From NCBI RefSeq assembly GCF_030382115.1, contig NZ_JAUDRJ010000003.1, positions 6,427,207 to 6,448,529 on the forward strand: a stretch of DNA of 21,323 nt. Direction: 5' to 3'. The DNA comes from Nostoc sp. GT001 (GTDB lineage: Bacteria; Cyanobacteriota; Cyanobacteriia; Cyanobacteriales; Nostocaceae). This document shows positions 1 through 6,997 of the stretch, one piece after another. A program made the position numbers and the translations under genes. Positions within the stretch are counted from its first letter, which is position 1. Each line of letters opens with the position of its first letter. The notes below the pieces were generated by a model. That model was not told the origin of the DNA. It saw only the letters and a program-made list of their open reading frames with translations, and did not search any database.

Positions 1-54
1 AAAACTGTTATAAAAAGTTATGTAAGTGGTTAATAGCTAGATCCTGGCTGGTTT

Positions 55-85
55 AAAAACGGGTGAGACCAAGTGAACCCCACCC
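55..85 (-). terminator. Probable intrinsic terminator of the lyase gene
   Basis: Read on the minus strand just after the lyase stop codon, GGGTG (plus 85-81) can pair with CACCC (plus 65-61) and is followed by G and five T (plus 59-55). The stem is GC-rich but only 5 bp, with a 15-base loop, so strength is uncertain. The position 10-40 bases past the stop codon fits a terminator. Confidence 0.4.
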
Positions 86-95
86 ACGAGATCGA

Positions 96-635
96 CTAAT
101 CCACTCTCTTTTCTAAATATTGACCAATCATCAACTGCTCACCAGCACGGGAGATAATGCTTTGCCTGGTGCGGTATTTGCTGCCAATTAGCTTTAACTC
201 TTCTTCAAAGACCGAACCGTTATACTCAGTTCGCAAACACATTGTTTTAGGGTTGGAGAAATAATACTGAGCGGTGACTGGTTTAGATATAGCAAAGCCG
301 CGATCGCGGTACAAAATATTTCCTAAAGCTCCAAATATTGTTGAACCTTGCGACTCTTTCCTGTCCTTAAGCACATCCATACTTTCCCATGTTACTGCTG
401 CACCACAGATCAAACTACCCGTATCAGCCAAATCGTGCATCTGAGCTAGCTTTTGCAATTCATCACAGCCCTGCTCAAGAAAATTGATCGTAACGATACT
501 CTCCATCTCCTTGGTTTCTCCCTTGGGTAGGGTGTAGTAGCGCCGTTGCGATCGCCAATTACCCGCTGATTCTTGGAAAAATTCGGAAATCTGGGATTCA
601 TCAGCAGTTTGTGCAATTTTTAACAGAGATGTCAC
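96..635 (-). CDS. cpcS: Phycobiliprotein lyase, CpcS/CpeS family
   Basis: Predicted 179-residue soluble protein of the CpcS/CpeS chromophore lyase family. Characterised members are lipocalin-like beta barrels that attach phycocyanobilin to a conserved cysteine of phycocyanin beta or allophycocyanin subunits. Family-like stretches are FFQESAGNWRSQRRYYTL near residues 19-36, the central GSTIFGALGNILYRDRGF near 97-114, and a C-terminal LRTEYNGSVFEEELKLIGS followed by RTRQSIISRAGEQLMIGQYLEKR. Length is normal. The start is GTG at 635-633, chosen because GAGGAAGG (plus 649-642) lies 6 bases upstream; no later ATG retains the N-terminal domain. The GTG overlaps the TGA of a short upstream frame in a GTGA arrangement. 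It is divergent from the efflux operon and no phycobiliprotein gene is nearby. Which subunit and cysteine it serves cannot be decided here. Confidence 0.85.
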   Translation of the reverse strand: MTSLLKIAQTADESQISEFFQESAGNWRSQRRYYTLPKGETKEMESIVTINFLEQGCDELQKLAQMHDLADTGSLICGAAVTWESMDVLKDRKESQGSTIFGALGNILYRDRGFAISKPVTAQYYFSNPKTMCLRTEYNGSVFEEELKLIGSKYRTRQSIISRAGEQLMIGQYLEKRVD

Positions 636-706
636 GTCTTACCTTCCTCACCTAATCCAAATATATTTTTGGCAAAAGCTAATTCTTGCTGTTGTTGCCA
701 TAACAC
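632..706 (-). pseudogene. Short frame coupled to cpcS: gene remnant or leader peptide (tentative)
   Basis: On the minus strand a frame ends with TGA at 634-632, overlapping the GTG start of the lyase gene as GTGA. From a possible GTG at 706-704 it encodes 24 residues, beginning (M)LWQQQQELAFAKNIFGLGE and ending EGKT. The frame stays open upstream to a stop at 772-770. Its Gln-, Ala- and Gly-containing composition looks like real protein, whereas the DNA beyond about 745 turns strongly AT-rich. It may be the surviving 3' end of a gene once co-transcribed with the lyase, or a small leader peptide that couples translation. The lyase ribosome-binding site lies inside it. I cannot assign a family, and chance is possible. 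Confidence 0.3.
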
Positions 707-744
707 TGATTGCCTTGTCTCTCGCCATCTTACGCAAGGGGGTA

Positions 745-1010
745 AGAAAAAATAGTGTTTGCCATTACATTATAGACATAAAAAGCAATAAATCTTTAAT
801 ATTTTTAACATTTTTAAGTACTGTAAATACTAAAAGTTGCAGTAGAATAGAATATAGTATTGAATGTATAAAAAATCATTTTTTAAGACTGCCCATTATG
901 TTAGAATACGAAACTTTTTGGCTCATATCTTTAGAAAAAGCCAGATTTAGCCTATGGGTAGATTCGAGAAAAATGACAAATATTTATACTAAGTTTATAA
1001 TTTGTTAACT
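745..1010. other. AT-rich gene-poor spacer between lyase and efflux operon
   Basis: This stretch is clearly richer in A and T than its flanks. An open frame of 97 codons spans 715-1008 on the plus strand, but it has no ribosome-binding site, is rich in Ile, Lys, Ser and Phe as expected from AT-rich noncoding DNA, and resembles no family I know, so I do not call it a gene. The spacer holds a palindrome TAAAAAATCATTTTTTA (869-885) and an imperfect inverted repeat around AGTACTGTAAATACT (817-831). The latter resembles, but does not match, the NtcA consensus GTAN8TAC because it has only seven bases between GTA and TAC. Confidence 0.4.
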
Positions 1011-1023
1011 GCAAGAAGATTAT

Positions 1024-1113
1024 CTACCTCTGCGTCAGAAGTAGAGCGGTGAGAAGTTTTGGACTTTTGTGGGAAAACAGTAGTTTTTGATGCAAAAAAT
1101 TACTGTCAGACAG
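1024..1113 (+). promoter_or_regulatory. Candidate control region of the efflux operon
   Basis: Upstream of the adaptor gene lie two dyads. CTAC-c-TCTG-cgt-CAGA-a-GTAG (1024-1044) can fold into a hairpin. CTGTC-A-GACAG (1103-1113) is a perfect 11-base palindrome of the kind bound by dimeric repressors such as TetR-family proteins. No regulator gene is adjacent, and I could not identify a convincing -35/-10 pair, so an operator role is only a suggestion. Confidence 0.25.
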
Positions 1114-1214
1114 CTTATTCATTCTCGCCGTTTTTTGTTAATGATATCTCTCAAAATTACTTGATTAAAACACGGCTGTTTAACCCCAAAAGCTCCCCAA
1201 TAGGAGAAAAATAA

Positions 1215-2744
1215 ATGATTTTGGATGCAAATAAGCCGCACAAACAGGTGAAAATGACAGATCCAGTAGCCACTAATCAACTAATTAATATCCAGTTAGA
1301 TTCAGTTGTGAAAACTGAAGTGGCTACCGCAGATTTAAAGAGTAGACTTCTTGCAAACAGCACTTGTGCAATAAGTGAAAAAGGGAAAGAAAGAAATTAT
1401 TCCCTTTCTTCCAATTCTGTAAGAAGTTTATTGATTCCCTGTTTGGTGGGTATAGGACTGTTGACGGCAAGTTGCGGATCACTGCCCAAGGAATCAGCAG
1501 GAGCACAATCTCAGCAACCTGGTGGTAGAGAACGCGGTGGTGGAACACCTGTAGATGCGGCGATCGCTCGAACTGACTCGCTGCAAACACAACCAGAGTA
1601 CACAGGTAATACAACACCTTTTCGGATTATATCAGTGCGATCGCAAGTAGAAGCCCGGTTGTTGGCTTTGAACTTAGATGTGGGCGATACGGTAAAACAA
1701 GGGCAAAACGTCGGGCAGTTAGATGATGCCATACTTTTGACCGAATTAAAGCAAGCAGAAGCAGAACTAGCAGCCCTGAAATCCGAAGTAGCTAGGGCAA
1801 CCAATCAAGTAAGCAATGCTCGTGCAGACGTTGAACGGGCGCGGCTAGAAGTGGTACAAGCTCAGGCAGACTCAAGACGACAACAGGATCTATTCAAAGC
1901 CGGAGCGATCGCCCAACAATCTGCCGAACAAGCACGTACACAGGCGCAAACAGCCGCCCAGGCACTACGGGCAGCCCAAGAGCAAGTCCGCACAGAACAG
2001 CAAGCCGTCGCTGCTGCCCAAGGTAGAGTACTTGCCCAACAGGCATTGGTTGCCCAAACCAAAGAGCGTAGGTCTTATGCTCGACTCACATCCCCCATTA
2101 CTGGCGTAGTCACAGAAAAGGTGACAGAACCGGGCAATCTTCTGCAAGCAGGTAGCGAAGTCTTGAAAATTGGTGACTTTAACCGTGTCAAAGTTGTTGT
2201 GCAAGTTTCCGAATTAGAACTGGCACAAATTCAAGTTGGGCAGTCTGTACAAGTCCGCTTAGATGCCTTCCCCAACGAAACATTAATTGGCAGAGTTACG
2301 CGCATTTCCCCAGCTGCCGATGCCACAGCTCGTTTGATACCTGTAGAGGTAGTGATTCCCAACAATCAAGGGAAGATTGGTAGCGGATTACTGGCGCGAG
2401 TCAATTTTGAAACTCAGACTCAACAGCGAGTAGTAGTGCCACAAACAGCTATTCAAAAACAAGCCGGGGCAGCAAAAGGAGCAGGGGCAGCAAAAAGAGC
2501 AGGTGGAGAGCAAGAAAACCCATCTGGAACACTATTTGTAGTCAAAGACACAGAAGGCAAGACGAAAGTAGCAGCACGTGCTGTCACTTTAGGAAAAAGG
2601 GTTGATGGCAAAGTTGAAATTCTATCTGGCTTACAAGTCGGGGAGCGCTATGTTGTTCGCAGTGGTCAACCCCTAAAAGATGGAGCCGCTGTACGTTTAT
2701 CAATTCTTTCCGAAACAGCAGAGTCATCCCCTAAAGGGAATTAA
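1215..2744 (+). CDS. RND efflux periplasmic adaptor (HlyD/MFP family), probable lipoprotein
   Basis: Predicted 509-residue membrane fusion protein joining an inner-membrane RND pump to an outer-membrane channel. Order of parts: an unusual hydrophilic N-terminus (1-66); a hydrophobic signal segment ending in the lipobox-like LLTASC with Cys87; a lipoyl half-domain (about 140-172, with VEARLLALNLDVGDTVKQGQ); a long Ala/Gln/Glu-rich coiled-coil hairpin (about 173-285); the second lipoyl half (RLTSPITGVVTEKVTEPGN); a beta-barrel domain (about 325-400); and a C-terminal membrane-proximal part. A low-complexity AGAAKG/AGAAKR repeat follows VVVPQTAIQKQ. The ATG at 1215 has AGGAG at 1202-1206; an alternative ATG at 1254 has no better support. 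The RND gene follows after 62 bases, so the two form an operon. The exported substrate is unknown. Confidence 0.9.
   Translation: MILDANKPHKQVKMTDPVATNQLINIQLDSVVKTEVATADLKSRLLANSTCAISEKGKERNYSLSSNSVRSLLIPCLVGIGLLTASCGSLPKESAGAQSQQPGGRERGGGTPVDAAIARTDSLQTQPEYTGNTTPFRIISVRSQVEARLLALNLDVGDTVKQGQNVGQLDDAILLTELKQAEAELAALKSEVARATNQVSNARADVERARLEVVQAQADSRRQQDLFKAGAIAQQSAEQARTQAQTAAQALRAAQEQVRTEQQAVAAAQGRVLAQQALVAQTKERRSYARLTSPITGVVTEKVTEPGNLLQAGSEVLKIGDFNRVKVVVQVSELELAQIQVGQSVQVRLDAFPNETLIGRVTRISPAADATARLIPVEVVIPNNQGKIGSGLLARVNFETQTQQRVVVPQTAIQKQAGAAKGAGAAKRAGGEQENPSGTLFVVKDTEGKTKVAARAVTLGKRVDGKVEILSGLQVGERYVVRSGQPLKDGAAVRLSILSETAESSPKGN
2466..2501 (+). repeat. 18-base tandem repeat inside the adaptor gene
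   Basis: Two 18-base units, GGGGCAGCAAAAGGAGCA and GGGGCAGCAAAAAGAGCA, differ at one base; a degenerate third begins GGTGGAGAGCA. They encode AGAAKG-AGAAKR-AGGEQ, in frame, in the loop after the conserved VVVPQTAI strand. The low-complexity, positively charged segment looks like a recent in-frame expansion rather than part of the domain core. Confidence 0.75.
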
Positions 2745-2771
2745 AAATTCAAAATGTCTTTTGGAATTTTT
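2743..2771 (+). repeat. Inverted repeat between adaptor and pump genes
   Basis: AAAAATTC (2743-2750, overlapping the adaptor stop codon) is an exact inverted copy of GAATTTTT (2764-2771), with 13 bases between. The stem is AT-rich and is not followed by a strong T-run, so it is unlikely to stop transcription completely. It may lower expression of the second gene or stabilise the upstream message. Confidence 0.4.
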
Positions 2772-2806
2772 CATTTTGCCTTTTTAATTGGAGCGCAGCG
2801 ACAGTA

Positions 2807-5800
2807 ATGCAGCAAGTAAAAAACGGCGGCGGATTTAGTATCAGTGCTATATCAATCCGCCAACACATCGGCACACTCATGCTGACGTTGGCAGTGATAG
2901 TCATGGGTGTATTTTTTGTTGTAAAGTTACCCGTGGATTTACTACCATCAATTACCTATCCTCGAATTGGTGTGCGAATACAAGCACCTGGGATTTCCCC
3001 AGAGGTAGCAGTTGATGAAGTTACCAGACCCCTAGAAGAAGCCTTTGCGGCTACCGAGGGTGTGGTACAGATTTTTTCCCAAACTCGTGAGGGACAGATA
3101 AATTTGGATCTGTTCTTTCAACCAGGTGGCAATATTGACCAAGCTTTAAACGATGCGACAGCTGCTTTTAACAGAGCTAGAAGCACATTACCAGACGCCA
3201 TCGAAGAACCACGCTTATTTAAAGTTGATCCTTCCCAATTGCCAGTTTACGAATTGGCATTAACTTCGCCCTCTCTAGAAGGCGTTGATTTGCGCGTTTT
3301 TGCCGAAGAAGAACTAGCCCGCGAACTGAGTGTTGTATCTGGAGTTGCAGGGGTAGATATATCGGGAGGAGTTCAAGAAGAAGTTAGGGTAAATATTGAT
3401 TTGGATCGGTTGCAAGCTTTGGGTGTAGGTTTAACCGATGTCCTAGATGAACTCAGAGATCGCAACATAGATATTTCTGGTGGTCGGATTTTAGGGCAGA
3501 ATTCTGAACCCTTAACCCGTACCGTTGGGCGGTTCCAAAATGCCAATGAAATTAGCAATCTTTCTTTTGAAGTCTCTTCTGCTCCTTCTTCCCCAGTCAC
3601 CAGTACCCAGTCCCCACTCGCCAGTACCCAATCCCCAGTCCCCAACCGCCGCGTCTATTTGCGTGACTTTGCTGAAGTCATTGATGGCTCAGAACAACAA
3701 CGGGTGTACGTTCTACTCAACGGGGAAGAAGCTGTAAAAGTCAGCATCCAAAAGCAGCCCGATGCTAACACCATTAACGTTGTTGAAGGTGTGAAAAAAC
3801 GCTTGGAAGAACTCCGGCAATCTGGGGTAATTCCCGAAGGGACAATTCTTACACCCACCTTGGATGAGTCGCGGTTTATTCGCAACTCTATCTCCAATGT
3901 TACCAGTTCTGGGTTGATTGGTACTGGACTAGCTGCGATCGCAGTTCTCCTATTTCTTGGTTCTCTACGACAAACTTTCATCATCGTCCTAGCCATCCCC
4001 TTAGCAACCCTAGCTGCCATCATCTTGATGGGGCTATTTGGCTTATCTATCAACGTTTTTAGTTTGGGTGGTCTAGCGCTGGGTGTGGGTATTGTGGTAG
4101 ATAACTCCATCGTCATGTTAGAGAACATTGCCGAAGGGGCTGGGATGACTCCCGGTAAGGATAATAGAACCAGCTTGAATTCGCAGCAACTAATTTATCA
4201 AGCAGAAAAAAGTAGCCAAGAAGTAGAATCAGCTTTAATTGCTTCTACTAGTACAAACTTGGTAGCTGTATTACCGTTTTTGCTGATCGGCGGTTTTATC
4301 GCACTACTATTTAATGAGTTAATTCTCACCATCACCTTTTCAGTTGCAGCTTCAATTTTGATTGCCGTAACCGTTGTACCAATGCTTGCTTCCCGGATGT
4401 TGGCATGGAAGTTTTCCAGCCGTCTGAGCGAATTTTGGCTTTTGCAAAAGTTTAATAACCGCTTTGATGCTTCTACCAGAGGATACGGCAGTTTTTTAGC
4501 TGGGATATTACGCTGGCGATTGGTTACGGTAGCGATCGCTATTATCCTTTTTGGCGGCGGCAGTTTGTGGATGGCTCCGCAAATTCCCCAAGAAATTCTC
4601 CCCCGCATCAACACCGGACAAGCCAACTTAAACGCCCAATTTCCTCCCGGTACACCTTTAGAAACCAACCAAAAAGTAATGGTTGCGGTGGATGAGATTA
4701 TCCGCAAGCAGCCAGAAACAGAATATGTTTTCTCTACAATTGGTGGCTCCCTCTTTGGGAACACTACCAATGCTAATGCCCTACGAGCTTCCAGCAATAT
4801 TACCTTGAAGGCGGGTACTAATGTCCAAGCTTATGTAGAACGAGTTACCCAAGAGTTGAACAAGCTAAATTTAGCAGGAATTCGCCTGCGTCTTTCCCCC
4901 GGTCAAGTACGGGGTTTGATTCTCAGCAACTCTCCGATCCGTGGTGCTGATGTTGACGTGATGCTTCAGGGAAATGACGTAAATAATTTAGAAGAAGCTG
5001 GTCGTCAGGTACTAGCAGCCTTGGAAGAACAAGCTACACTAGCTAGATTTCGTCCCGATGCAGACGATCGCCAACCAGAAATTCAGATTCTTCCTGATTG
5101 GGAGAGAGTTTCAGCTTTGGGTTTAACTACCACACAAATTGGGGAAACAATTCAGACTGCTCTTGAAGGTAGCGTACCAACTCAGTTGCAACGCGGCAAC
5201 CGTTTAGTCGATGTTCGCGTCAAGTTGAATGAAAAATCATTGCAAGCAGCTTCTCAGTTGCAGAGGTTGCCGTTGTTTGTCGATAACAATCGCCAAATTC
5301 GCTTGAGTGATGTTGCCAAAATTGCTGAAGCTCAAGCCCCAGGAGAAGTTCAGCGAATCAACCAGCGTCAGGTTTTCTTAATTGCTGGCAACTTAACACA
5401 GGGAGCTAGCCTTAGTGAGGCCCTAGAACAGGTCAGTACGGTACTAGATAGTCTAGATTTACCTGAAGGTGTTAGCCGCTTACCCAGTTCAGCAGCAGAA
5501 TCTAATCAGCAACTCCAAAGCTCACTACAACTATTAGGTGGATTAGCTGCCTTTTTAGTCTTTGTGGTGATGGCGGTGCAATACAATTCCCTCATCGACC
5601 CGCTAGTAATTATGTTTACAATTCCCTTGGCATTAGCTGGGGGGATTTTTGGACTTTACATCACCAAAACTGCCATTGGTGCGACAGTGATTGTCGGCGC
5701 GGTTTTACTGGTGGGTATTGTAGTTAATAACGCCATCATCATGGTGGAATTGGCCAATCAAATTCTCGAACGGGAAAAAGTTGACCGGAAAACTGCGATT

Positions 5801-6073
5801 TTGAAAGCGGCTCCTCAACGCCTACGACCAATATTAATGACAACCATTACCACTGTTTTAGGTATGTTTCCCCTAGCCTTAGGAATTGGGGAAGGTTCAG
5901 AATTTCTGCAACCATTAGGCGTGGTAGTGTTTTCGGGCTTATCTTTGGCAACAGTGCTGACGCTGTTTATCATTCCCTGTTTTTATACCCTGTTGCACGA
6001 TTTGCTGGGTGGAAATTGGGCGAAGCCAGTGTTAATCCGGTTGCAGGGATTTACCAAAAAACTTACAAACTAA
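2807..6073 (+). CDS. RND-family efflux pump, inner-membrane transporter
   Basis: Predicted 1088-residue AcrB/HAE-type transporter, full length for the family, driven by proton movement in relatives. It shows two similar halves: TM1 near 21-41 followed by LPVDLLPSITYPRIGVRIQA; a first porter/docking loop to about 365; TM2-6 near 367-535 with GGLALGVGIVVDNSIVMLEN; TM7 near 567-590; a second large loop; and TM8-12 from about 905 with IVVNNAIIMVELANQ and RLRPILMTTITTVLGMFPLALG. The TM4 acidic pair of AcrB (Asp-Asp) is Asp432-Asn433 here, and the AcrB TM10 lysine position reads Asn974-Asn975. Residues 262-280 are a heptad-like SPVTSTQ/SPLASTQ/SPVPN insert encoded by a heptanucleotide repeat. The ATG has only GGAG 13 bases upstream, so coupling to the adaptor is likely. 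No TolC-like gene lies in the window. Substrate unknown. Confidence 0.93.
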   Translation: MQQVKNGGGFSISAISIRQHIGTLMLTLAVIVMGVFFVVKLPVDLLPSITYPRIGVRIQAPGISPEVAVDEVTRPLEEAFAATEGVVQIFSQTREGQINLDLFFQPGGNIDQALNDATAAFNRARSTLPDAIEEPRLFKVDPSQLPVYELALTSPSLEGVDLRVFAEEELARELSVVSGVAGVDISGGVQEEVRVNIDLDRLQALGVGLTDVLDELRDRNIDISGGRILGQNSEPLTRTVGRFQNANEISNLSFEVSSAPSSPVTSTQSPLASTQSPVPNRRVYLRDFAEVIDGSEQQRVYVLLNGEEAVKVSIQKQPDANTINVVEGVKKRLEELRQSGVIPEGTILTPTLDESRFIRNSISNVTSSGLIGTGLAAIAVLLFLGSLRQTFIIVLAIPLATLAAIILMGLFGLSINVFSLGGLALGVGIVVDNSIVMLENIAEGAGMTPGKDNRTSLNSQQLIYQAEKSSQEVESALIASTSTNLVAVLPFLLIGGFIALLFNELILTITFSVAASILIAVTVVPMLASRMLAWKFSSRLSEFWLLQKFNNRFDASTRGYGSFLAGILRWRLVTVAIAIILFGGGSLWMAPQIPQEILPRINTGQANLNAQFPPGTPLETNQKVMVAVDEIIRKQPETEYVFSTIGGSLFGNTTNANALRASSNITLKAGTNVQAYVERVTQELNKLNLAGIRLRLSPGQVRGLILSNSPIRGADVDVMLQGNDVNNLEEAGRQVLAALEEQATLARFRPDADDRQPEIQILPDWERVSALGLTTTQIGETIQTALEGSVPTQLQRGNRLVDVRVKLNEKSLQAASQLQRLPLFVDNNRQIRLSDVAKIAEAQAPGEVQRINQRQVFLIAGNLTQGASLSEALEQVSTVLDSLDLPEGVSRLPSSAAESNQQLQSSLQLLGGLAAFLVFVVMAVQYNSLIDPLVIMFTIPLALAGGIFGLYITKTAIGATVIVGAVLLVGIVVNNAIIMVELANQILEREKVDRKTAILKAAPQRLRPILMTTITTVLGMFPLALGIGEGSEFLQPLGVVVFSGLSLATVLTLFIIPCFYTLLHDLLGGNWAKPVLIRLQGFTKKLTN
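3590..3646 (+). repeat. Heptanucleotide repeat array inside the pump gene
   Basis: Eight consecutive 7-base units of the CCCCAGT type run from 3591 to 3646: CCCCAGT, CACCAGT, ACCCAGT, CCCCACT, CGCCAGT, ACCCAAT, CCCCAGT, CCCCAAC. Because 7 is not a multiple of 3, three units make one 7-codon period, which gives the protein repeat SPVTSTQ-SPLASTQ-SPVPN. The same unit occurs as noncoding DNA at 6770-6790. Confidence 0.85.
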
Positions 6074-6132
6074 TGAGCATTTAAGTTGCACATAGAGCTT
6101 CTGGTTTGATCAATAATTGCCAATATCTCAAG

Positions 6133-6175
6133 AGTGAGGAAGTTATGAGTTAAAATTCATACCTTCCTCACTTTT
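6133..6175 (+). terminator. Long hairpin ending the efflux operon
   Basis: AGTGAGGAAG (6133-6142) pairs with CTTCCTCACT (6163-6172). After one T/C mismatch, TATGA (6144-6148) pairs with TCATA (6157-6161), giving about 15 bp around an 8-base loop. Four T follow on the plus strand, so it can act as a terminator for the pump gene 60 bases downstream of its stop. On the minus strand no T-run follows, but the ndhN message would still carry the hairpin just past its stop codon. Confidence 0.5.
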
Positions 6176-6182
6176 GTAACTG

Positions 6183-6659
6183 TTAGCTAGCTAACAGAGT
6201 TTTTTCTAGAGAAGTCCAACGGAAAGCGCGATCGCCACCTCTCTCAATAATGACTTTCACTCGTGGTTCTAGCTGAGGTAAATTCGTTAAATACTCAACT
6301 TCCTCATTAGAAAGAATATGCCCTTCAATAATCCACAAGACCAGCCCCTTTGACTTTGGTGGTAACTGTTCTAGATGAGAATTGAGAATTGGGGGTAGAT
6401 AGTGTACCTGACCTACTGCTGCACCGCTACCAGTACTTTTTTTACCAAGATGAGGAGGTCTGACTCCATGAATTCTTGTGAGATACGCAGCTACGTCACC
6501 CAGTCCCTTAGCGGTAATGTGAAGGGTGGTATAGCCAGCAGCCCGTAGTCGGCGCTGATATCGACCTTCATAACCCCCTTCCAGAGGTACATACACTCCA
6601 AGAGCGCCAAATTTTTCCAGATCGCGGATTAAACCGTTGCCAGTGGTAATTAGTGCCAT
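6183..6659 (-). CDS. ndhN: NAD(P)H-quinone oxidoreductase subunit N
   Basis: Predicted 158-residue NdhN, one of the oxygenic-photosynthesis-specific subunits of cyanobacterial and chloroplast NDH-1. It sits on the cytoplasmic connecting arm and helps couple ferredoxin oxidation to plastoquinone reduction in respiration, cyclic electron flow and CO2 uptake. Recognised by the N-terminal LITTGNGLIRDLEKFGALGV, then GRYQRRLRAAGYTTLHITAKGLGD, the VGQVHYLPPIL stretch, and the acidic-aromatic C-terminal half with LVLWIIEGHILS. No membrane segment is apparent, as expected. The length matches the family. The ATG at 6659-6657 lacks a clear Shine-Dalgarno sequence; GGGA lies about 17 bases upstream. It is convergent with the RND pump and divergent from the ribosomal operon. 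Confidence 0.95.
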   Translation of the reverse strand: MALITTGNGLIRDLEKFGALGVYVPLEGGYEGRYQRRLRAAGYTTLHITAKGLGDVAAYLTRIHGVRPPHLGKKSTGSGAAVGQVHYLPPILNSHLEQLPPKSKGLVLWIIEGHILSNEEVEYLTNLPQLEPRVKVIIERGGDRAFRWTSLEKTLLAS

Positions 6660-6730
6660 AGATTTTCGTCTTATCCCACTTAGATATCTCTATTATTTAC
6701 CCTGAACCGATAGATTAAAAGCATTTTTTT

Positions 6731-6790
6731 GGGCATTGGGCATTGGGCATTGGCTATTAATTATTTCTTCCCCAGTCCCCAGTCCCCACT
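6731..6790. repeat. Heptamer repeats upstream of ndhN
   Basis: Two short arrays lie side by side: GGGCATT three times exactly (6731-6751) and CCCCAGT, CCCCAGT, CCCCACT (6770-6790). They are typical of the short tandemly repeated sequences of heterocyst-forming cyanobacteria. They lie between ndhN and the candidate rplC promoter. Confidence 0.85.
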
Positions 6791-6815
6791 CCCTAAAAAT
6801 AACTCTATAAATTAC

Positions 6816-6844
6816 TGGACAAACATAAATAAATAATTTATATT
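6816..6844 (+). promoter_or_regulatory. Candidate main promoter of the ribosomal superoperon
   Basis: TGGACA (6816-6821) and TATATT (6839-6844) are separated by exactly 17 bases and face rplC. Each matches the sigma-70 consensus at five of six positions. A start near 6851 would give a leader of about 720 bases. The surrounding DNA is AT-rich, so chance matches are possible, but no better pair was seen between ndhN and rplC. Confidence 0.5.
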
Positions 6845-6997
6845 ATTAGATTGTGACCAAAAACGCAAAGTAGTGAACTTCTCAACTGTCATTCTGGGGT
6901 AGTGTTAGCATAAAAAACTAACGAATAAATCCAAATTGGATAATCTGACTCAGATTGATCATAGACTGGTAAACTAGAAAAGCTTTCAGGTCAACAT

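Noticed and set aside
817..831. Possible NtcA site AGTACTGTAAATACT
   Set aside because: The spacing between GTA and TAC is seven bases, not the eight of the NtcA consensus.
715..1008. 97-codon plus-strand open frame in the spacer after cpcS
   Set aside because: No ribosome-binding site, AT-driven amino acid composition, no recognisable family; it overlaps the minus-strand remnant frame.
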